Origin: a virus
Length of the DNA stretch: 28,167 bases
Virus record (IMG/VR): IMGVR_UViG_3300025644_000265
Location: 1 to 28,167 of that record
Direction: 5' to 3' (one strand)
How positions within the stretch are numbered: the first letter of the stretch is position 1; each line of letters opens with the position of its first letter. A model generated the notes under the pieces. That model was not told the origin of the DNA, searched no databases, and worked only from the letters and a program-made list of their open reading frames with translations. Position numbers and translations under genes: made by a program. Below, in pieces: positions 20,830 through 27,929 of this stretch.

Positions 20830-22162
20830 ACTTGGGAAGAGTGCAATTGTAGCAGCCGTAAAACATTTAGTTTCAGGAACGCATAATGAATTTATTCCTG
20901 GAGAAACTTTCATTCCTACACATGGAGCTATGTATAATGGTGGAGATGTTTGGAATGGTGCTGATGTAGCATCTTTGGTGGAGTGTGCTTTAGATAAGTG
21001 GTATACAGAAGGGAAATACGCTAGAGAATATACACGAAAACTAAAGAGCTATCTTAGAAATTCTTCTAAATATATTACACTGTGTAATAGTGGCAGTAGT
21101 GCAAATCTTCTTGCTATTATGGCTATGACCGCTCCTGAGTTTGGTGAAAGAAGAATAAAGCCTGGAGATGAAGTCATAACCACTGCTGTAAATTTCCCCA
21201 CTACCGTAAATGCCATTATTCAAGCAGGAGCTATTCCTGTATTTGTAGATGTAGCTTTAGGTACTTATGTTCCTGATGTTGAAGATATAGCAGAAGCGAT
21301 TGTAGAAGGAAAAACAAAAGCAGTTATTCTTGCTCATACAATGGGTAATGTATTTGATGCAGAAGCTATTGAAGACCTTTGTAGAGAATATAATATATTT
21401 ATGATGTCGGATTGCTGTGACTCTTTAGGTAGCACTTTTCAAGAAAAGCCTGTGGAATCCTACGGAGATATTTCTACCCATTCTTATTATCCCGCTCATC
21501 ATATTTCTGGTGGTGAAGGTGGGGCAGTTCTTACAAATAGTTTTATGATTTCTAAGGTTGTGAAATCTCTTAGAGATTGGGGTAGAGATTGTTTCTGTGC
21601 TACTGGACAGGATGCTGCTTGTGGGAAACGCTTTGAACATAAATTTGAAGGTTTGCCAGAAGGATATGACCATAAATATGTTTACACTCGTTTAGGCTAC
21701 AACTTAAAAATGACAGACTTACAGGCATCTCTTCTGTCTTCACAAATAGATAGGTTGGATGAAATAGTTGAGGCGCGTAGGTATAATTTTATTTATTTGT
21801 TTGAGAAGATGCAAGAGTTTGAGAATTGGTTCATCCTTCCTAGACCTGCTTTAGATAGTGAACCTTCCTGGTTTGGTTTTCCTATCACAATAAAATCTTA
21901 TGCCTGTAACTTCACAAGAGCAGAACTTATAGCTCATCTGGATAAGAATAAAGTTGGAACAAGGCTTCTTTTTGGAAGTAACTTATTAAGACAGCCAGCC
22001 TATAGAGATATTGAATATTTAGTTCAAGATAAACTCTACAATAGCGATATTGTAACAGAAATGACTTTCTGGATAGGATTACATCCAAGCATGACACCTG
22101 AAATCATGGACTATATTATTTCTGTGTTTAGAGAATTCTTAGAAGGGAGAGAAGGATGCTGA
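20819..22162 (+). CDS. rfbH: CDP-4-keto-6-deoxyglucose-3-dehydrase (E1, RfbH)
   Basis: The 447-aa protein is of the DegT/StrS aminotransferase fold but has the signs of the dehydrase E1. In YPAHHISGGEGG (224-235) the PLP lysine is replaced by His227. Asp198 holds the cofactor. Cysteines C200, C258, C260 and C268 give the spacing C-X57-C-X1-C-X7-C, which I recall as the [2Fe-2S] motif of the Yersinia enzyme. The segment from DWGRDCFC to CGKRFEHKFE also looks like RfbH. It removes the C3 hydroxyl using PMP, with electrons from a reductase partner (E3/AscD), and leads to 3,6-dideoxyhexoses. The usual length is about 437 aa. It is preceded by an RfbG-like gene; no E3 gene is in the window. Confidence 0.88.
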   Translation: MLNKLGKSAIVAAVKHLVSGTHNEFIPGETFIPTHGAMYNGGDVWNGADVASLVECALDKWYTEGKYAREYTRKLKSYLRNSSKYITLCNSGSSANLLAIMAMTAPEFGERRIKPGDEVITTAVNFPTTVNAIIQAGAIPVFVDVALGTYVPDVEDIAEAIVEGKTKAVILAHTMGNVFDAEAIEDLCREYNIFMMSDCCDSLGSTFQEKPVESYGDISTHSYYPAHHISGGEGGAVLTNSFMISKVVKSLRDWGRDCFCATGQDAACGKRFEHKFEGLPEGYDHKYVYTRLGYNLKMTDLQASLLSSQIDRLDEIVEARRYNFIYLFEKMQEFENWFILPRPALDSEPSWFGFPITIKSYACNFTRAELIAHLDKNKVGTRLLFGSNLLRQPAYRDIEYLVQDKLYNSDIVTEMTFWIGLHPSMTPEIMDYIISVFREFLEGREGC

Positions 22163-22737
22163 GAGATTTCAGGAATTGGAACATCTTTTTAAACGAACTT
22201 ATAAAAGATGACTACCCATCTCCTCCTGATAAAGGACATACTGCGCTTATGCGAGGCATTATGACAGAATGGATAAGCGGGTTAAAGGGTGTAAAAACTG
22301 TCCTTGATGTTGGGTGCGGAGATGCTGCTATTGCAGAAGGATTTTTCAAGAAATTAGGCATTGAATACACTGGTATCTCAAACGGAATGGATGTAGAGAA
22401 ATTAAAAGGTTTAGGAAAGAATGTTATCAACGGAGACTTTAGTTTCTTAGAAGAGTTTGCAGATGAATCCTTTGGACTTATCTTCTCTCGTCATTCCCTT
22501 GAGCATAGTCCTGCCCCACTGCTTACCCTAATGGAGTGGTACAGGGTATCAGCACACTTCCTATGCCTTGTTCTTCCAAACCCCGCCTATTGGGGGCGTG
22601 TAGGGCAGGGACATTATTCTGTATTGGAAGAAGATCAGTGGAATTTCTTATTGAAGCGTTCTGGATGGAATGTGATATGGAGAAAGAATACTAACCAAGA
22701 GTTTTGGTTTATGTGTGAAAAGGCTAAAAGATATTAG
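22156..22737 (+). CDS. SAM-dependent methyltransferase
   Basis: The 193-aa protein has a class I methyltransferase core: motif I VLDVGCGDA (about 48-56), an acidic turn at YTGISNGMDVE, VINGDFSFLEE, and SRHSLEHSPAP, typical of the Methyltransf_11/23 type. It probably adds a methyl group to a sugar or a small molecule of the glycan. It overlaps the E1 gene by 7 nt and is followed by a glycosyltransferase. The acceptor is unknown. Confidence 0.8.
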   Translation: MLRDFRNWNIFLNELIKDDYPSPPDKGHTALMRGIMTEWISGLKGVKTVLDVGCGDAAIAEGFFKKLGIEYTGISNGMDVEKLKGLGKNVINGDFSFLEEFADESFGLIFSRHSLEHSPAPLLTLMEWYRVSAHFLCLVLPNPAYWGRVGQGHYSVLEEDQWNFLLKRSGWNVIWRKNTNQEFWFMCEKAKRY

Positions 22738-22738
22738 C

Positions 22739-23431
22739 ATGAAAAAATCTGTCAATATTGTGGTGGCTGTTAGATGTCTAAACGAAGAGAAGAATATAGA
22801 AAGATTTTTGCACGGATACGACTTTGCAGATTCTATTGTAGTTTCAGATGGTGGAAGTACAGATGATTCTTTGAACCTGTTATCCAAGAATAAGAAAGTT
22901 ATTATACATAATTATGATGTCGTGGAAAAGTTTCCAACTGGATGTTCGTGGAATCCAGATAATCCTCACATAAATTTTGTGCTAGAAAAAGCGAAGAAAC
23001 TATCTCCAGATTGGCTAATATTGGATGATATGGACGATGTTCCTACTTATACATTGAGAAGAAATGCTAGGAAGGTACTGGAACATACAAGTAAATCTCA
23101 AGTCAATGCTTTTAGGTTATATATGTGGGGAGATAGAGAGTTCTTCCCTTATATGAATAGAGATTTTGATAAGGATTATTTGGCTTTATGGGCATGGCGA
23201 CCTGATGAACTAGACATATACGCAGATGAGCAAAAGCATCATGCTACTTATAGAGGAATATCGTCAGACTATGAAGAACTTAAAGTGCCTATGGCTCTTC
23301 TTCACAAGTCGTGGCATCCAGATACTATAGATGATAAGGTGAAGTGGTATAATTCCGTTGGGATAAAGACAAGTCACCCATTTAATTTTGCAGGAAAACC
23401 GAAAAGGCTTCCTCCTTGGGCAAAGGAATAA
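22739..23431 (+). CDS. Family 2 glycosyltransferase
   Basis: A 230-aa GT-A enzyme: NIVVAVRCLNEEKNIERFL at the N-terminus, IVVSDGGSTDDSLNLL (nucleotide-binding and first acidic turn), and WLILDDMDDVP as the metal-binding DxD-type site. The later part contains ALWAWRPDELDIY and HKSWHPDT. The LNEE..DGGSTDDS pattern is common in family 2 enzymes that work on LPS cores. I start at ATG 22739; an in-frame GTG at 22715 inside the preceding gene would add 8 residues, and neither has a good ribosome binding site. Confidence 0.8.
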   Translation: MKKSVNIVVAVRCLNEEKNIERFLHGYDFADSIVVSDGGSTDDSLNLLSKNKKVIIHNYDVVEKFPTGCSWNPDNPHINFVLEKAKKLSPDWLILDDMDDVPTYTLRRNARKVLEHTSKSQVNAFRLYMWGDREFFPYMNRDFDKDYLALWAWRPDELDIYADEQKHHATYRGISSDYEELKVPMALLHKSWHPDTIDDKVKWYNSVGIKTSHPFNFAGKPKRLPPWAKE

Positions 23432-23432
23432 C

Positions 23433-24161
23433 ATGGCTAGATTGTTTATTACATCATATCAAAAGTCAGGAACTCATCAAATTATGCCCGCTTTTGGAAT
23501 TACGGCGGATATTGTAGACAGAAGTCATAATGGGACTCATAATCTTCCAGATTACGTTGGATTGGAGAATACCATAGATAAGGACGGTATACTGGTAACA
23601 GTAAATGCGCTAGAAGAATTTTATAAAGGAAAATTTGGTCACGTATCTTACCTGCCAGAATATGCAGTAGCTATACAAAAGAAGCCTACTAAAGTTCTTT
23701 TTAATATTAGAGACCCTAGAGACATTATAGTTTCTGAGTATTACAATATGATGAAGCTGTTTAGCAGGGGAAATTCAGATCACGCTCTTTGGAACTTCCG
23801 CATGAAGGATAGTAGAACAGTATATGGTTCTGGAGACCCCATAAAATACCTAATAGAATTTGCATCTTGTAGATGGCTAAATTGGCTAGGGTGGATGAAG
23901 CACGATTTTGTTTATACTGTAAAATATGAAGATTTGAGATTGAACGGAATAGAGACGTTAGAAAAGATAAAAGAGTTCCTTGCTCCTGAAATAACGATAA
24001 ATACAGCTTGGAATTTTGAACATCTAAAACCGAGACACGGAAACCCTACTTTTAGAAGGGGCGTTCCTGGGGAATGGAAAGATGTGTTTACTGACGAACA
24101 CAAGAAACAGGCGGCGGAACAGTTAGGAGCGACAATAAGAAAATTAGGGTATACGCTATGA
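23433..24161 (+). CDS. PAPS-type sulfotransferase
   Basis: The 242-aa protein has the conserved parts of the sulfotransferase fold. SYQKSGTH (8-15) is the 5'-phosphosulfate loop. His70 in FGHVSYLP is the likely base. NIRDPRDIIVSEYY (91-104) is the 3'-phosphate-binding motif with R93 and S101. RRGVPGEWKDVFT (208-220) is the usual closing loop. Such enzymes move a sulfuryl group from PAPS to a hydroxyl of a sugar or protein. It starts at ATG 23433 with AAAGGA upstream; an earlier in-frame ATG (23388) lies inside the preceding gene. In this island it probably sulfates the glycan. A phage sulfotransferase is uncommon. Confidence 0.85.
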   Translation: MARLFITSYQKSGTHQIMPAFGITADIVDRSHNGTHNLPDYVGLENTIDKDGILVTVNALEEFYKGKFGHVSYLPEYAVAIQKKPTKVLFNIRDPRDIIVSEYYNMMKLFSRGNSDHALWNFRMKDSRTVYGSGDPIKYLIEFASCRWLNWLGWMKHDFVYTVKYEDLRLNGIETLEKIKEFLAPEITINTAWNFEHLKPRHGNPTFRRGVPGEWKDVFTDEHKKQAAEQLGATIRKLGYTL

Positions 24162-24388
24162 TAAAATTTAGTATTTTTGACGATTATGCAGATGGTAAGG
24201 ATGAAGCGGAATTGGCTATTTTCAATGCTGTCTGTGAGTGTGGGCATAAACTACATGAGCATGGGTTTGTTGTAGATTGGAATGGTATCCAAAAATTTTG
24301 GGTGTCTCAATGCACTAGCTGTCCAGTAGTGGATGGAGTATTTACGTGTAAAGAATTCAGACTAGCGGAGAAGAAAAATGAAAATTGA
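24158..24388 (+). CDS. Small zinc-ribbon-like protein
   Basis: A 76-aa protein with CECGHKLHEH (26-35), CTSCPVVD (52-59) and CKEFRL (64-69). The pattern of C-X-C-G-H and C-X2-C with a late Cys-Lys-Glu-Phe is common in short phage proteins that bind zinc. It overlaps the sulfotransferase gene (ATGA) and the next gene by 11 nt. It has no enzyme motif; a role in glycan modification is inferred only from its place. Confidence 0.7.
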   Translation: MIKFSIFDDYADGKDEAELAIFNAVCECGHKLHEHGFVVDWNGIQKFWVSQCTSCPVVDGVFTCKEFRLAEKKNEN

Positions 24389-25427
24389 CTTGCTTTGCAA
24401 TGATGGCAGCCCTCTTGAAGTATCAGAGAAAAGTATTTCTGGTGAAGATGGTCGTATGGGCGTAGGAGGCGCGGAGCTATTCCTTCTCACGATTTGTAGA
24501 GCTTGGCATGAAGCTGGACATGAAGTAACTCTTTATAACAGTCCTAAGTATCCTAATAGTTCTGTATTCAATCAACTTCCAGTAGATGCTTTTGTTCCAG
24601 AAGATGAAAGAGATGTTGTAATTGTGTGGCGTTCTCCTAACGATAGACTTACTCCCGATACAGTAGGATTGAAAGTTTGGGTGTCTTGTGACCAACATAC
24701 AAAGGGAGACTTTGGAAAGTTTGCTCAAAAAGTAGATAAGATTGTTACTATCTCAGAACGTCATGCTGATTATTTTAGAGATATTTATGGCATTCAGGAC
24801 ACTATTACCATAGACATTCCAATTCGTATATGGGAGTATGAAGAAAATGAAGTAGAGAAAGTTCCTTATCGTTGTATCTTCAATCATATGCCTGATAGAG
24901 GTGTAATGCAGTTACATGCTGCATGGGCAGAAATCGTTAGAGATGTTCCAGAAGCATCTTTGGTGATTACGTCTGATTGGAGATTATGGAGTGAATGGGC
25001 AGACCCTACTGCTACACAGCAATTCAAGACTACGTTTGCTAGGCTTCCTGGAGTAACGTATCTTGGTGCGGTAAAGAGAGATGAACTTATTAGGCATCAA
25101 CTGGAAGCACAATTGGAGTTGTACCCATCTATTTATGATGAGCTTTTTGGTATCGCTACTGCTGAAAATCAAGTGGCTGGATGTTACCCTATTACAAGTG
25201 ATGTTGGGGCAACAAGGACTACAAACATGGGGACTGTAATTGCTGGAAATGTTTACTCTCCTGAATGGAATAGAGAGTTTGTAGATACAGTAGTGGCTAC
25301 GCTTAGAAATCAAGATAAGTTGAAAGAAAATGCTATGCAAGTACAGAAGTTAGCAAAGGAAAGGTTTGCTTTGGATAGAATCTTAGAAATCTGGAACGAT
25401 AAAGTTTTCAATATTCATTATAAATAA
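24378..25427 (+). CDS. Family 4-type glycosyltransferase
   Basis: A 349-aa GT-B enzyme. The N-terminal domain carries GGAELFLLTICRAWHEAGHEVTLY, the classic GGAE start of family 4. The C-terminal domain has the nucleotide-sugar-binding stretch YPSIYDELFGIATAENQVAG with an E-X7-E motif, followed by YPITSDVGA. These enzymes transfer sugars with retention of anomeric form. It has a GGAGAAG ribosome binding site inside the previous gene. It is a likely link in building the glycan; donor and acceptor are unknown. Confidence 0.85.
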   Translation: MKIDLLCNDGSPLEVSEKSISGEDGRMGVGGAELFLLTICRAWHEAGHEVTLYNSPKYPNSSVFNQLPVDAFVPEDERDVVIVWRSPNDRLTPDTVGLKVWVSCDQHTKGDFGKFAQKVDKIVTISERHADYFRDIYGIQDTITIDIPIRIWEYEENEVEKVPYRCIFNHMPDRGVMQLHAAWAEIVRDVPEASLVITSDWRLWSEWADPTATQQFKTTFARLPGVTYLGAVKRDELIRHQLEAQLELYPSIYDELFGIATAENQVAGCYPITSDVGATRTTNMGTVIAGNVYSPEWNREFVDTVVATLRNQDKLKENAMQVQKLAKERFALDRILEIWNDKVFNIHYK

Positions 25428-25437
25428 AAGGATACAA

Positions 25438-25644
25438 ATGCCGCAAAAACAAAAATCTAGTTCTGGTGGAAATAAGAAACATGGTCGCAATAAAGATAAA
25501 TGTACTCGCTATAGGAATATGCATACTAGAGAAAAGAACAAAGTAAGGCGTGTCTTGAGGTCTTCTGGATTAGAAGAAGCTAAAAGATGGGCTAAAGAAA
25601 ATAACGTTTCTGTTTATTTAAGGAAAATAATTAATGACATCTAA
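25438..25644 (+). CDS. Small basic conserved phage protein
   Basis: A 68-aa basic protein: an N-terminal Ser/Gly/Lys tail, then KKHGRNKDKCTRYRNMHTRE, NKVRRVLRSSGL, and a short helix. The HGRNK-X2-C-X2-Y block followed by EKNK is a pattern I have seen in short phage structural-type proteins, but I cannot name the family. The ribosome binding site is AAAGGA. It has no glycan-related motif even though it sits inside the island, and it overlaps the next gene by 11 nt. Confidence 0.65.
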   Translation: MPQKQKSSSGGNKKHGRNKDKCTRYRNMHTREKNKVRRVLRSSGLEEAKRWAKENNVSVYLRKIINDI

Positions 25645-26782
25645 AAAGATTTTATTTATTACGGATTTAGCCTTTATAGGCTCTGGATACATGTACATTT
25701 CTTTGCCTTTGATGAAGGGCTTAGTTGGATTGGGTTTTGATGTGAAGGCAATTGGGTTAGGAAATGATGGAAGCGAACATGATTTTCCCTTCTCTATCAT
25801 TCCTGCTAAAGATTTTAAGTCTGCTCATGCTATAGCTCATAATCTGCATTTTTTAGATTGGCAACCTGATATAGTTGTAGTTGCTTTAGATGTTCCTCAT
25901 CAAATATTCTTTATTGAGAAACTGAAAGAGTTACCTTCTAAGTATCTTGTCATTACTCCTTTAGAGAATGGCCCTCTTACTATGTCATGGGCAGGTTCTT
26001 TAATGTTTGCTGATGGAGTTTTCTTTATTAGCGAATTGGCAACTAGAGAAGCCAAGAAAGCTGGTCTCACAAAAGCTAAACATATTAAGATTGGTTCTGA
26101 TACAGAAATCTGGCCTGAACGTGATGAAGAAACTAGAAATAGAATTAGAAAATCTATGGAGCTTGACGATAAATTTGTCATCCTTTCTGTAGCAGATAAT
26201 CAAGAAAGAAAGAACTTGTGGGCTGCTATGGATATTGTCTCTAAGGTGAAGAAGTCAGGTGTAGACAATCTGAAATACATTCTTGTGACTAGAGAACATA
26301 GTCATGTAGGGCATAAAATACGAGATTTGGCTTCACAATTAGATATAAATGATGAATTAGTGATTATGGAACGGGGATTACCGCAGGATGTTTTATGGTC
26401 TCTATATGCTGCATCTGATTTATATTTGAATACAAGTAAAGCAGAGGGTCTTGGATTACCTCTACTAGAGGCTATGAGCGTAGGATTGCCAGTAATGGCT
26501 ACTGATACTGGAGCAATGACTGAATTACTTGCTGATGGTCTAGGGACAGTTCTTAGAGGGTTTTTGATTCGTCCTGAGTACGAGTTTACTGATGTTTGGG
26601 GCAATTCTAAGCGTAGTATGATAGACAGAGAAAAAGCGACAGAAGAAATATTATATTGTGTAAAAGATGGTCGTATTATGAAGCACATGTCTGATGCTGC
26701 TTTACATTATGTAAAATCGCTTACATGGGATATTCCCGTAAATCAACTTAAAGAAATGATAGAAGAGGTTTTAGATGAGTAG
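25634..26782 (+). CDS. Family 4 glycosyltransferase
   Basis: The 382-aa GT-B protein begins with ILFITDLAFIGSGYMYISLPLM (an N-terminal Rossmann fold with a Gly turn). In the C-terminal domain it has SVADNQERKNLWAAMDIVSK, ASDLYLNTSKAEGLGLPLLEAM with the E-X7-E pattern, and GLPVMATDTGAMTELL. These are the donor-binding parts of family 4 glycosyltransferases. The gene follows the small basic protein with an 11-nt overlap and AAGGA upstream, and overlaps the last glycosyltransferase gene by 8 nt. Confidence 0.88.
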   Translation: MTSKKILFITDLAFIGSGYMYISLPLMKGLVGLGFDVKAIGLGNDGSEHDFPFSIIPAKDFKSAHAIAHNLHFLDWQPDIVVVALDVPHQIFFIEKLKELPSKYLVITPLENGPLTMSWAGSLMFADGVFFISELATREAKKAGLTKAKHIKIGSDTEIWPERDEETRNRIRKSMELDDKFVILSVADNQERKNLWAAMDIVSKVKKSGVDNLKYILVTREHSHVGHKIRDLASQLDINDELVIMERGLPQDVLWSLYAASDLYLNTSKAEGLGLPLLEAMSVGLPVMATDTGAMTELLADGLGTVLRGFLIRPEYEFTDVWGNSKRSMIDREKATEEILYCVKDGRIMKHMSDAALHYVKSLTWDIPVNQLKEMIEEVLDE

Positions 26783-27593
26783 AAAACGAAACAAGTCAAA
26801 GAAGGAAAAGTTTCTTCTGGATGTAGTAGTTCCTACCGCTGGTAGATACGACATCCTAGAGAAATGTTTAGATGCCTTAGAAACTCAAACAGTGAAAAAG
26901 TTTAACACCTATCTCATTGATGGTAATGATGATATTCCAGACAGAAATCAAAATAGAGAGTTGTTAGAGAAATACAATGCTAAGATGCTTGGACAAAATG
27001 TTGGATACCCTCGTCTCTGTAACGCTGGAATAGCAATGGGGAAAGCTCCTTTAGTTTTGCTACTTACTGATGATGTTGTTCTTTCTGATACTGCTATTGA
27101 ACAAATGCTTGAAGTAATGAAAGATGAAACAATCGGTATGTTAGGAATAAAACTTCTCTTTCCAGAAGACAGTGTAGACCCTGGAAGACCTGCTGGAAAA
27201 GTTCAACATGTGGGTTTGGCTATGGATGTTGAAGCCAATGTCATTCACCCTTTAGTTGGATGGAGCGCAGATAATCCTAAATGTTGTGTGTCCAGAGATG
27301 TTTTTGGGGTTACTGGAGCGTGTTTTGTGGTTCGTAGGGAACTGTTTAAAAAAGTTGGCGGTTTTGATGTTGATTTTGGATTAGGAACTTACGAAGACAT
27401 TTCTCTCGCTTTAGCTATTCGCTCTTTAGGTAAAAGAATATATCTTGATGCAGATATTATTGGGCATCATCATGTGGGAGCTACGGTGCAGAAGAAGAAA
27501 ATAAACTTTTCTTTACATCAAAATGCAAATATATTTAAAGCAAAGTGGTCACAAAGCGGATTATTTTTATACGATAGTTATAAGTTTTATTAG
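26775..27593 (+). CDS. Family 2 glycosyltransferase
   Basis: A 272-aa GT-A enzyme. The highly basic start (MSRKRNKSKKEK) leads to LDVVVPTAGRYDILEKCLDAL, then YLIDGND, NVGYPRLCNAGIAMG, LLLTDDVVL (DxD-type metal site) and GACFVVRRELFKKVGGFDVDFG with a later YEDISLALAI; this GGFDxxFG plus ED layout is the classic acceptor and base region. The end holds IGHHHVGATVQ. It resembles rhamnosyltransferase-type enzymes. It is the last gene of the glycan island; a new promoter follows. Confidence 0.87.
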   Translation: MSRKRNKSKKEKFLLDVVVPTAGRYDILEKCLDALETQTVKKFNTYLIDGNDDIPDRNQNRELLEKYNAKMLGQNVGYPRLCNAGIAMGKAPLVLLLTDDVVLSDTAIEQMLEVMKDETIGMLGIKLLFPEDSVDPGRPAGKVQHVGLAMDVEANVIHPLVGWSADNPKCCVSRDVFGVTGACFVVRRELFKKVGGFDVDFGLGTYEDISLALAIRSLGKRIYLDADIIGHHHVGATVQKKKINFSLHQNANIFKAKWSQSGLFLYDSYKFY

Positions 27594-27601
27594 AAAGGAC
27601 A

Positions 27602-27630
27602 TTGCTAACTATAACAGATTAGAATAGAAT
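27602..27630 (+). promoter_or_regulatory. Sigma70-type promoter after the glycan island
   Basis: TTGCTA (27602-27607), a 17-nt spacer and TAGAAT (27625-27630) give a good match. The predicted start is near 27637, 26 nt before the ATG at 27663, with TGGAG as the ribosome binding site. CAGATTAG (27615-27622) and CTAATCTG (27647-27654) form an 8-bp inverted repeat that crosses the promoter and could be an operator. Confidence 0.55.
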
Positions 27631-27662
27631 TAGAGTATAAAATAAACTAATCTGGAGCAATT

Positions 27663-27929
27663 ATGACAACTTCTCAAAATCGTCAACATTTCAAATTTGT
27701 AGTGCCTAGTGCATATCCAGTTCTTATTGCAGGTGAGGGGTCTCGTTACACTGTTATCATTGTAAATGAAGGAGCAGACGCTACCAGAATTGGGCCAAGC
27801 GGGTCTCTTGCTACAGAAGGCATGTATATGGAAGCAAAATCAGTCCATGAAGATATTTGGAGTATGGATGAGTGGTGGGCTATTGCTCCTAGTTCTTCTG
27901 GAAGCGTTTCTGGTTACATCATATATTAA
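27663..27929 (+). CDS. Small beta-rich probable virion protein
   Basis: An 88-aa protein with short strands and turns (FKFVVPSAYPVLIAGEG, YTVIIVNEGADATRIGPSG, DEWWAIAPSSSGSVSGYIIY). It looks like a beta-sandwich of the type used in capsid decoration or fibre proteins, and has no catalytic motif. It lies behind a new promoter, after the glycan island, and its TAA overlaps the ATG of the next gene, which suggests a structural gene block. The family is not recognised. Confidence 0.65.
   Translation: MTTSQNRQHFKFVVPSAYPVLIAGEGSRYTVIIVNEGADATRIGPSGSLATEGMYMEAKSVHEDIWSMDEWWAIAPSSSGSVSGYIIY

Noticed and set aside
20819-22162. Ordinary PLP aminotransferase (perosamine or amino-sugar type)
   Set aside because: The PLP lysine is replaced by His and the iron-sulfur Cys spacing is present, so transamination is unlikely.
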